Shown here: positions 1 to 4,978 of the stretch, piece after piece | How positions within the stretch are numbered: position 1 is the first letter of the stretch | Layout: every line of letters begins with the position of its first letter | NCBI GenBank assembly: GCA_003167305.1 | Contig: PMTP01000150.1 | Location: 22,708 to 28,555, forward strand | DNA: 5,848 bases | Direction of reading: 5' to 3' | Source of the DNA: Acidobacteriaceae bacterium | GTDB lineage: Bacteria > Acidobacteriota > Terriglobia > Terriglobales > Acidobacteriaceae | The notes under the pieces: model-generated | What the model was told of the DNA's origin: nothing | The model's input: only the letters and a program-made list of their open reading frames with translations | The model's database searches: none | Translations under genes and position numbers: made by a program

Positions 1-143
1 CCGGCAATATACGGCAGCGCGACGGATGCAATGGCGGTGTCCAGCACCTCCATGAACGTCGGCAGCATCACCGAGACGGTCACCAGCCACGGGTTCACGC
101 CCTGGGTGAGCGGGTAGCGGGCTTGGGCGGCGGCTGTCGTCAT
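1..143 (-). CDS. DHA2-family MFS drug transporter, N-terminal fragment
   Basis: The minus strand reads from ATG at 143-141 to the left edge, giving 47 codons that begin MTTAAAQARYPLTQGVNPWL. A short cytoplasmic tail is followed by the first membrane segment, with a VMLPTFMEVLDTAIASVALP stretch. An acidic residue and 'LD' in helix 1 (EVLDT.I..VALP) are typical of the 14-helix DHA2 (EmrB/QacA) drug:H+ antiporters of the inner membrane, which usually run to about 500 residues and often work with an EmrA-type periplasmic adaptor and an outer-membrane TolC-type channel. Only the first helix is visible, so substrate and partners cannot be judged. The gene is transcribed away from the three-gene operon to its right. 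Family assignment is from residue pattern, and exact EmrB orthology is not established. Confidence 0.8.
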   Translation of the reverse strand, partial: MTTAAAQARYPLTQGVNPWLVTVSVMLPTFMEVLDTAIASVALPYIA

Positions 144-203
144 AAGGGCAGGGACATTTTAGTTCCCCACTGGCGTTGCCGACCCGCGGGAAATGAAACT
201 GTA

Positions 204-250
204 GCGCTGGCCTCCAGGCCGGCTGTAGCGTGGACCTCCCGGTCCACGCT
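204..250. repeat. Two tandem REP-like hairpins
   Basis: Two hairpins sit side by side, each introduced by GTAGCG. The first has arms GCTGGCC (206-212) and GGCCGGC (217-223) around loop TCCA, seven pairs including one G-T. The second has perfect 10-base arms AGCGTGGACC (227-236) and GGTCCACGCT (241-250) around loop TCCC. The shared lead-in and loop style suggest two diverged copies of the same short interspersed palindromic element. No T-run follows closely enough for a strong intrinsic terminator, although a T-rich stretch begins at 250. Confidence 0.65.
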
Positions 251-300
251 TGTTTCTTTTAGAGAATAAATGATAGGGAAGGGAATTGGCAGACGCCATT

Positions 301-349
301 CCGTAAGACAAACAAAGTAAAGGGACTGCGCCGTAAGACAGTCAAGGGA
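301..349. repeat. Pair of short direct repeats
   Basis: CCGTAAGACA occurs exactly at 301-310 and again at 331-340. Each copy is followed after a short variable gap by AAGGGA (320-325 and 344-349). The copies are therefore diverged in the middle but share both ends. This may be an old tandem duplication or a double binding site. Nothing indicates a specific regulator. Confidence 0.5.
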
Positions 350-365
350 TCGATCCGTGCGCAAT

Positions 366-390
366 GTGTAGCCTTTCAGGCACACTTTTG
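366..390 (+). terminator. Terminator-like hairpin
   Basis: GTGT (366-369) pairs with ACAC (382-385) and GCCT (371-374) with AGGC (378-381). There is a single bulged A at 370 and a TTC loop, and TTTTG follows at 386-390. The shape is that of a weak intrinsic terminator reading rightward. No plus-strand gene precedes it inside the window, so it might only insulate the downstream operon, or it may be part of a dispersed repeat. Confidence 0.3.
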
Positions 391-530
391 TTGCAAAAAA
401 TGAGACGCGAATCCTATGCATCGAGATGCAGCGAATCGTGCATAATTTTGGCCAAGAAAGCGGCAAAAACGGCGTTTTGAAGGTCCTTTTTGGCAGATTT
501 ATGGGTGTTTTTGGGGGTAAATAGGTCTGA

Positions 531-594
531 CAGGCGGGCTTTCAGCCCTGAGGGACGGAGGGAGTAGGGGCCTTCAGGCTCCTGAAAGCAGGCG
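531..594. repeat. Compact palindromic repeat unit bounded by CAGGCG
   Basis: The unit starts and ends with CAGGCG (531-536 and 589-594, direct copies). Inside it, GCTTTCAG (538-545) is the reverse complement of CTGAAAGC (582-589). There are also a nested hairpin GGGCT-TTC-AGCCC (536-548) and a short palindrome TTCAGG-CT-CCTGAA (573-586). This nested architecture is like bacterial interspersed repeat or MITE-type elements. I see no transposase and no clear target-site duplication. Confidence 0.5.
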
Positions 595-657
595 AACAAT
601 CAAAGTGGCTTGAGCCGGAGGCTAAATGCATATGCCAGGAGGGCATTCACGAATGTA

Positions 658-688
658 TTGCGAACTTGGGCCGTATACACTGTATCTT
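658..688 (+). promoter_or_regulatory. Weak promoter candidate for the three-gene operon
   Basis: TTGCGA at 658-663 matches TTGACA at four of six positions. TATCTT at 683-688 matches TATAAT at four of six, but the spacing is 19 bases, longer than ideal. It lies 40-70 bases before the first start codon of the operon, a sensible distance. No operator-like palindrome overlaps it. This is the best placed candidate I found, not a strong one. Confidence 0.25.
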
Positions 689-727
689 AAGTTGTAGCGG
701 AACCTCTCAGAGAAGGAATTTGGAACT

Positions 728-1894
728 ATGCCTGATGAGAATGAGATCGTCGAGGATTTGGAACTGTGGGATACTGAAGCCGATTCAGATTCGCCAGCTG
801 ATGACCCCTTTACAGAGGAAGTTCAAGGTAGTACTTCGGCGGAGATCTTCCGTCCCTTTGACCCATCTCAAATTCGCGTCGAAACAAAGCCCATGGTGAT
901 TTCGCTGTTGCTGGAAAGGGTGCAAAACAGCGAAATTGACCTAAGCCCAGGATTTCAAAGAAAGAGCGGTATTTGGTCCACGAAGGCGAAAAGCCGGCTG
1001 ATTGAGTCGTTGCTGATACGAATCCCCTTACCAGCCTTTTACATGGACGGAACAGACGAAAGCTGTTGGCTCGTCGTCGATGGTCTTCAACGACTGAGTT
1101 CACTCACCGAATTCGTCATAAGTGGCTCCCTGAAACTTCGAGGGATGGAGTTCCTAAGTGGCTACGATGGGTACACATTCCAAATGCTGCCGCGGAAGCT
1201 TCAACGAAGGATCCTTGAAACTCAGGTCATCGTGTTCCTAATCCAGGAACATACCCCTCCCGAGGTGAAATTCAACATCTTCAAGCGGATCAATACGGGC
1301 GGGCTTCCACTGTCCACCCAAGAGATTCGGCACGCCCTGAATCAAGGGCCTGCCACTGTGTTGCTTCAAGAACTTTCTGAAGATCAGGACTTCCTTGGTG
1401 CAACCCAGGGTGGGATACCGGACAGACGAATGGGAGACCGTGAGTGCATTCTTCGATTTCTCGCTTTCACGTTGACACCTCCACAAAACTTCAAGTCATA
1501 CGATATGGACACATTCCTCAATGAAACAATGGCAGCACTTAACAAGATGACATTTGAGTCGCGTGATCAGATTTCTGAAAGATTCAAGCGCTCAATGCGA
1601 ATCAATAGAAAGCTTTGGGGCGATCACGCTTTCAGAAAGTGGAGGCAAGATAGCCTGAGACGTGGCCCGATCAACCGAGCGCTCTTTGAGATTTGGTCGG
1701 TGACACTCGACCAGCTAACTGAGGCCGAGATCCTCATGCTACAAGAACGCCAGGCACTTCTCAAAGAGAAAATGATCGAAGCATTCAAGGACGTGGCATT
1801 CGATGCGTCGATTACCTATGGAACGGGAGACTCTCGGAAGGTAGAATACCGCTTTTCCAAAGCCAAAGCAGTAGTTACGGAGACACTCCAATGA
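728..1894 (+). CDS. DUF262 (ParB/Srx-like) protein lacking an HNH domain
   Basis: This protein has 388 residues. The ATG at 728 is preceded by AAGGA (713-717) at a 10-base spacing. An acidic, low-complexity N-terminus (about 1-35) precedes a DUF262 domain. Its hallmarks are PGFQRKSGIW (74-83), IPLPAFY (99-105), the VVDGLQR motif (116-122, equivalent to the DGQQR nucleotide-binding motif) and FKRINTGG.PLS.QEIR (185-201). The C-terminal part (about 260-388) is helical and ends with a conserved-looking SITYGTGD...VEYRFSKAK stretch (361-380). DUF262 is the N-terminal module of the type IV restriction enzymes GmrSD and SspE, where it binds or hydrolyses nucleotide and drives a DUF1524 HNH nuclease. 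Here no HNH motif is present, so the protein is a stand-alone DUF262 member. Its stop overlaps the start of the ATPase gene (ATGA), so the two are translationally coupled and probably act together, most plausibly in phage defence. The family call is firm; the role is inferred. Confidence 0.88.
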   Translation: MPDENEIVEDLELWDTEADSDSPADDPFTEEVQGSTSAEIFRPFDPSQIRVETKPMVISLLLERVQNSEIDLSPGFQRKSGIWSTKAKSRLIESLLIRIPLPAFYMDGTDESCWLVVDGLQRLSSLTEFVISGSLKLRGMEFLSGYDGYTFQMLPRKLQRRILETQVIVFLIQEHTPPEVKFNIFKRINTGGLPLSTQEIRHALNQGPATVLLQELSEDQDFLGATQGGIPDRRMGDRECILRFLAFTLTPPQNFKSYDMDTFLNETMAALNKMTFESRDQISERFKRSMRINRKLWGDHAFRKWRQDSLRRGPINRALFEIWSVTLDQLTEAEILMLQERQALLKEKMIEAFKDVAFDASITYGTGDSRKVEYRFSKAKAVVTETLQ

Positions 1895-2991
1895 TTGACA
1901 TGATTCGAATCCGCAACTTCAAGTGCTTCGAGGCGACGGAGATTCCTTTCGGCGCCCTCACGTTGTTGACCGGCGTGAATAGTTCAGGGAAGTCTACAAC
2001 TATTCAGACGCTACTACTCTTGCGACAATCTTGGCTCACGGGCTTCGACTCGGTCGCGCTGAATGGCGATCTCGTAACCTTGGGAACTCCAAACGATGTG
2101 CTTTCAGAAGACGCCGACCAAGATCAAGTTGAGATTCATATCATTGGGAACGAGCGATCAATAGAGTTCGATTTCTCACTACCGAAGGATGGTGATCTTT
2201 TTGAGATTACAAAGTCGCCGCCAACCGATTCCAAAGAACACTTCGGTTTATTTGGGAAATGCTTTCAGTACCTCCGAGCTGAACGATTGGGCCCGAGAAC
2301 GTCTTTCTCAGTTTCCAATGACCACGTAATTCGCCACAGAGAACTTGGGTCGAGCGGCGAATACACTGCGCACTTCCTGAACGTCTATAGATCGGAGCCG
2401 GTTGTCCATCCGAATTTGCTTCGGAGTGAGGCTTCATCAAAGTCTCTTCTCGCCCAGACGGAAGCATGGCTCGGGGATATATCCGCTGGTGTTCAGCTCT
2501 CGATCACCGAACACAAAGTTATGGACTTGGTGAGCCTGAGCTTTAGCTTTGCCGTTGCTGGCCAAGTACGTTCTGATCCATATCGACCTACGAATGTCGG
2601 ATTCGGGTTGACGTATGTGCTTCCAGTGATCGTTGCGGTTCTATCTGCTCGTTCAGGCGATGTTGTTATCGTTGAAAATCCCGAAGCTCATTTGCACCCC
2701 AAAGGCCAGTCACAAATCGGGCGGTTGTTGGCGCTAGCGGCAGAAGCTGGGGTCCAGGTCATCGTGGAGACTCACAGTGACCATATACTCAACGGAATTC
2801 GAATCGCGGCAAAACTGCATGAAATAGATGCCCGCAAAGTAAAGATTAACTTCTTTACGAGTGCGATGGAAGGAGACCGGAGCCGCTCGCAGATCGCCAG
2901 TCCCGTCTTGGATCAGGATGGCCGAGTGAGCCAGTGGCCGCGTGGCTTCTTCGATGAATGGGAGAACAGTTTAGATTCTTTGCTAGGGTAG
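1891..2991 (+). CDS. SMC/OLD-like AAA ATPase with DUF3696-type C-terminus
   Basis: This protein has 366 residues. The ATG at 1891 overlaps the upstream stop by four bases and has GGAG at 1879-1882, eight bases away. It opens with the usual 'I..I.NFKCF' strand of RecF/SMC/OLD-type ATPases. Then come Walker A GVNSSGKST (28-36), an ABC-like signature NVGFGLTYVLP (235-245), Walker B VVIVENPEAHLHP (258-270, with catalytic Glu pair E262/E265) and an H-loop strand VIVETHSDH (290-298). The tail carries SQWPRGFFDEW (347-357), the pattern of the DUF3696 module found on these ATPases. No TOPRIM nuclease domain follows, unlike true OLD nucleases, and there is no long coiled coil. It should be a cytoplasmic ATPase, perhaps a dimer acting as a DNA- or protein-activated switch for its operon partners. 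It lies in the middle of the three-gene operon. Confidence 0.9.
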   Translation: MIDMIRIRNFKCFEATEIPFGALTLLTGVNSSGKSTTIQTLLLLRQSWLTGFDSVALNGDLVTLGTPNDVLSEDADQDQVEIHIIGNERSIEFDFSLPKDGDLFEITKSPPTDSKEHFGLFGKCFQYLRAERLGPRTSFSVSNDHVIRHRELGSSGEYTAHFLNVYRSEPVVHPNLLRSEASSKSLLAQTEAWLGDISAGVQLSITEHKVMDLVSLSFSFAVAGQVRSDPYRPTNVGFGLTYVLPVIVAVLSARSGDVVIVENPEAHLHPKGQSQIGRLLALAAEAGVQVIVETHSDHILNGIRIAAKLHEIDARKVKINFFTSAMEGDRSRSQIASPVLDQDGRVSQWPRGFFDEWENSLDSLLG

Positions 2992-3000
2992 GAGCGAAAG

Positions 3001-3960
3001 GTGCCTCTTGATTTTTTCTTGAACGAACTTTCCCACCGTACGCCTGCAAAGGATGTACGCGAGGCCCGCATTAACATGGCGAAATTCGTAGAGGCCCTGT
3101 CTTCTCTGAAGCGCGCCACCGCAAGGCTTCCGAACGCTCCTCAACTACGAACGGATATGAACTTCCAGGGTGCAATGCTTGCACCTAATTATAGCGTCGC
3201 TAAATGGCGTGGGGACAATTCAGTCGATCAAGTTCAGCGATTGCTGTTCAAGACATATACTGCGCAAGCCCCTTACCTCCATGGTATACCTGAGGAAGCT
3301 ACGGCTGAATTTCCGGAGGTCTACTCGTACCATTTTGAGGGAACTGAGTGTCAGGGGCTCGGTTACGCCCATCTGTTGAAGGGAATAGCCGTCAGTTTGG
3401 TCACCGAGATGTGTTGGGATGCTAGTTCCGTCGAGGTTCTAGCTCGGTATCTGACCGATGAAGCTGACGAGTCTGTCACGATCAGGGTTCCTCATGTCGC
3501 AACTCCACCGCACGTCGTGGAGAACGAACCATTTCTTGTAAACCGACTTACAGATGAAGATCCGCCACCAAATACACTGAAGAAGTTGTGGGAGAATCGG
3601 GCTAGGCTTTTTCCCCACCTAGATTTCTGTCACACGGTTGAGGACAATCTTGAAATCCTTGAGCCGGTCCAACACCTCAATGGCGTACTTTCATCGCTGA
3701 TCGGATATGACGTTTTTGCTCGGAAGTGGTCCGCAGAAGGTGGCGACTTTGAGCCCCACGCGATGCTTTATGTTACCCCAGAGAGTTCGCGGCGTCTCAA
3801 ACGATATGGCGAACAATTGACGTTCGAGTGGAACGGCCGTTTTGAAGTTTTTAGTTTTCATGGACGTTTTACACCGGGGGCAGGAAGGATATATATGTTG
3901 CCGGATCTCGCAAATCGGAGACTTGTGATTGGCTACATTGGAATGAAGATTGGTATCTAG
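3001..3960 (+). CDS. Uncharacterised 319-residue protein, third gene of operon
   Basis: I do not recognise a named family. The GTG start at 3001 is chosen because AGGAG (2990-2994) lies six bases upstream, overlapping the stop of the ATPase gene; the gap between genes is only nine bases. No signal peptide or membrane segment is visible, so it should be cytoplasmic. The N-terminal half is mixed. A segment LWENRARLFPHLDFC (about 196-210) is followed by a helical stretch VEDNLEIL, then TPESSRRLKRY (259-269). A beta-rich end contains FSFHGRFTPGAGRIYMLPD (284-302) and LVIGYIGMKIGI (308-319). From memory, this series (LF..L.FC, ES..TL, F..H.R.TPG..RI.., I.IGYIG.HL) recurs at the C-terminus of uncharacterised proteins near bacterial defence genes; here the last block reads GMKIGI rather than GKHL. 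It is a candidate effector or specificity subunit for the DUF262/ATPase pair. Function is unknown. Confidence 0.85.
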   Translation: MPLDFFLNELSHRTPAKDVREARINMAKFVEALSSLKRATARLPNAPQLRTDMNFQGAMLAPNYSVAKWRGDNSVDQVQRLLFKTYTAQAPYLHGIPEEATAEFPEVYSYHFEGTECQGLGYAHLLKGIAVSLVTEMCWDASSVEVLARYLTDEADESVTIRVPHVATPPHVVENEPFLVNRLTDEDPPPNTLKKLWENRARLFPHLDFCHTVEDNLEILEPVQHLNGVLSSLIGYDVFARKWSAEGGDFEPHAMLYVTPESSRRLKRYGEQLTFEWNGRFEVFSFHGRFTPGAGRIYMLPDLANRRLVIGYIGMKIGI

Positions 3961-3983
3961 AATTCGGCGACGCGGGTGGCGCA

Positions 3984-4039
3984 GGTCTCCTTAAGTAAGG
4001 ATGGGTCTCCCAGGTCCGGATTTTCGGACCTGGGAGACC
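3984..4039. repeat. Perfect 15-bp hairpin with partial upstream copy
   Basis: GGTCTCCCAGGTCCG (4004-4018) and CGGACCTGGGAGACC (4025-4039) are exact reverse complements around a GATTTT loop. A short direct copy of the left arm, GGTCTCC, occurs at 3984-3990. A small palindrome CCTTA-AG-TAAGG (3989-4000) links it to the main hairpin. It starts 44 bases after the stop of the third operon gene, so the transcript would end in or be protected by a very stable stem. No T-run follows on either strand, so it fits a REP-type element or a rho-assisted/processing barrier better than a canonical terminator. Confidence 0.75.
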
Positions 4040-4160
4040 AGCAAAACTTAACCAACCATAGTCAGAAAAAAGCGCCAAATCTTCGCCCCCAAACACCCCA
4101 GAGTCCCTCCATCCGGGACGATCTCAAATATTTTGATGACGTATTTGCAGCCATTCCCGT

Positions 4161-4314
4161 AAAAGTGGACAGCTAGAGTGCACCAGTGCAGGCAAAACCG
4201 GACAGCTACAGATCACCACTTTCTCCGAAACCGGTGACCTGTAGCTGTTCATTTTGGGGGTAAACCGGCGACAGATAGCTTCACAGTTTGCGATAAACGG
4301 TAGTCTTTAGCTCA
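4161..4314. repeat. Degenerate five-unit array, 33-34 bp period
   Basis: Units start at 4161 (AAAAGTGGACAGCTAGAG), 4194 (AAAACCGGACAGCTACAG), 4228 (AAACCGGTGACCTGTAGCT), 4262 (AAACCGGCGACAGATAGCT) and 4295 (AAACGGTAGTCTTTAGCT). The steps are 33, 34, 34 and 33 bases. The common theme is AAAcCGG..GACag.TAGCT followed by TCAc/GCACC. Units two and three additionally face each other as an inverted pair: ACAGCTACAGATCACC (4202-4217) is matched by the reverse complement of 4233-4248 with one mismatch. Helically phased terminal repeats of this sort are seen at the ends of IS21-family elements, but no istA/istB gene is present, so a solitary transposon end or an operator array are both possible. Confidence 0.55.
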
Positions 4315-4358
4315 CGATTGATTCCGAGCCATCCACCCCGCCAAAAACCGCGCTACTT

Positions 4359-4688
4359 CTATTCGGCGTTGTCCTTCTTTTGCTCCGCGTGGATTGTCTG
4401 GACGATGGAGGTCATCAGATCGTCCAGTGTCCGGCCCGGCGCCAGCGTGCAGCCGCTGAAGGTGTCGGTATCGACCTGCTGTTTGGCGCAGGTCAACAGC
4501 ACGCCATGCAAATCCATCACCGAGAAGTTCAATACAATATTGGAGGGAACGGGTTTGAGTGGCGCGGTGTTGAGATTGCCGGCCGGAATAGCCTTGAGGG
4601 GCGGCGTTGTACCTGTGGAGGCGGCCATCTGCGCGGCAGAGGAGGCAAGGATGACGGCGAGGGTCAGAAGCGTCGCAGCTCTTTTCAT
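4359..4688 (-). CDS. Small secreted protein of unknown function
   Basis: This 109-residue protein is read on the minus strand from ATG at 4688, with AAAGG (plus-strand 4694-4698) five bases upstream of it. The N-terminus is a clear Sec signal peptide: MKRAAT, a hydrophobic core LLTLAVILASSAA, and a likely signal peptidase I cleavage near residue 23-24 (QMAA/S). The mature part has a Thr/Pro-rich linker (25-48), a beta-like VLNFSVMDL stretch, two cysteines (67 and 80) bracketing a 12-residue segment, which could form a disulfide outside the cytoplasm, and a helical, charged tail ending KKDNAE. No family is recognised. Longer frames overlap it on both strands, but this frame alone has a signal peptide, a ribosome-binding site and natural composition. 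It converges on the three-gene operon and diverges from dnaK. Confidence 0.68.
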   Translation of the reverse strand: MKRAATLLTLAVILASSAAQMAASTGTTPPLKAIPAGNLNTAPLKPVPSNIVLNFSVMDLHGVLLTCAKQQVDTDTFSGCTLAPGRTLDDLMTSIVQTIHAEQKKDNAE

Positions 4689-4914
4689 AATGACCTTTCG
4701 TCTTGCTTGTGCCAGGATTCCGTGGCAGTTGAGCGTTCGGCGGAAGGAGCAGGTTGTTCAGCGGGAGTTGGCCTGGGCATGGGGACCGCCTTAGACTTCG
4801 CTCCCGACGAGCCGGGAAAGTGAGCAATATTGAACACAAGAGTCGCATACAAACAGACAATATGCAATTGAAAAATAAAGAGATATTGCTTTTTCAAGGG
4901 TGCCGGGATAGTGG

Positions 4915-4949
4915 AAACTATAGTTTATATAGATTGCATCATATAAACT
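4915..4949. promoter_or_regulatory. AT-rich palindromes abutting the dnaK -35 box
   Basis: AAACTATAGTTT (4915-4926) is a perfect 12-base palindrome. Overlapping it, AGTTTATAT (4922-4930) and ATATAAACT (4941-4949) are perfect 9-base inverted arms. Between them GAT-TGC-ATC (4932-4940) continues the symmetry with one unpaired A at 4931. The right arm ends on the first bases of TTGACA. The position suggests a second transcription-factor site or an UP-like element for dnaK. I cannot name the factor. Confidence 0.5.
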
Positions 4950-4968
4950 TGACAACATCTCACTCAAT
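4948..4968. promoter_or_regulatory. HAIR-like operator (HspR type) over the dnaK promoter
   Basis: The site reads CTTGACA, seven spacer bases, then ACTCAAT. The known HspR-associated inverted repeat is CTTGAGT-N7-ACTCAAG, so the left half matches at 5 of 7 and the right half at 6 of 7 positions with exact spacing. HspR is a MerR-family repressor that uses DnaK as co-repressor in actinobacteria and some other phyla. The site overlaps the -35 box, a position expected for repression. Whether this organism encodes HspR cannot be seen here. Confidence 0.5.
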
Positions 4969-4978
4969 TTGGCATTCT
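4949..4978 (+). promoter_or_regulatory. Housekeeping-type promoter of dnaK
   Basis: A perfect TTGACA lies at 4949-4954. The best -10 candidate is CATTCT at 4973-4978, with an 18-base spacer and a 3 of 6 match. This places the transcription start near 4985 and leaves a leader of about 30 bases. There is no CIRCE element (TTAGCACTC-N9-GAGTGCTAA), and I see no good sigma-32 pair, so control seems to go through a primary-sigma promoter with an overlapping operator. Confidence 0.55.

Larger units (their letters stand above)
144..727. other. Long intergenic region with repeats and no convincing gene
   Basis: These 584 bases separate the divergent transporter gene and the three-gene operon. Open frames exist on the minus strand (about 466-140 and 599-414). 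They are low-complexity, run through palindromic repeats, lack a good ribosome-binding site and match no family I recognise. What can be seen is two adjacent hairpins near 206-250, a direct repeat near 301-349, a terminator-like hairpin at 366-390, a compact palindromic unit at 531-594 and a weak promoter candidate near 658-688. Both divergent promoters must lie here. The transporter promoter was not identified. Confidence 0.7.
3961..4358. other. Intergenic region after the operon, repeats only
   Basis: These 398 bases lie between the end of the third operon gene and the convergent small secreted-protein gene. A 66-codon plus-strand frame (3976-4176, GTG start) spans the large hairpin, is Pro/Ser/Gln-rich and lacks a ribosome-binding site, so I do not call it. 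The visible structure is a strong hairpin at 4004-4039 and a degenerate tandem array at 4161-4314. Between them (about 4040-4160) I see nothing specific beyond base-composition drift. No classical hairpin-plus-T-run terminator was found for either convergent gene. Confidence 0.65.

Noticed and set aside
140..466. 108-codon minus-strand gene
   Set aside because: It passes through two hairpins and the start of the transporter gene, and has no recognisable domain.
414..599. 61-codon minus-strand gene
   Set aside because: It has a TTG start, no ribosome-binding site, and overlaps the CAGGCG-bounded palindromic repeat. Composition does not look protein-like beyond the repeat.
728..1894. GmrS/GmrD or SspE type IV restriction enzyme
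   Set aside because: The DUF262 motifs are present, but the DUF1524 HNH nuclease half is absent and the protein is too short.
1891..2991. OLD-family nuclease (Gabija GajA-like)
   Set aside because: The ATPase motifs fit, but no TOPRIM domain follows; the protein ends soon after the WP.GFFD segment.
728..3960. Toxin-antitoxin pair
   Set aside because: The proteins are large, with sensor and ATPase folds rather than small toxin and antitoxin folds, and there is no autoregulatory DNA-binding protein or operator.
3976..4176. 66-codon plus-strand gene after the operon
   Set aside because: The frame contains the 15-bp hairpin, starts at an unsupported GTG and is low-complexity.
4161..4314. CRISPR array
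   Set aside because: The spacing is regular, but the units diverge along their whole length. There is no constant repeat with variable spacers, and no cas gene is nearby.
3961..4358. Complete insertion sequence
   Set aside because: No transposase frame or paired terminal inverted repeats are present; only end-like repeats are seen.
4312..4860. 182-codon minus-strand frame and overlapping plus-strand frames (4318-4794, 4380-4823)
   Set aside because: These are shadows of the signal-peptide-bearing gene at 4359-4688. They are Arg/Cys-rich with unnatural composition and lack ribosome-binding sites.
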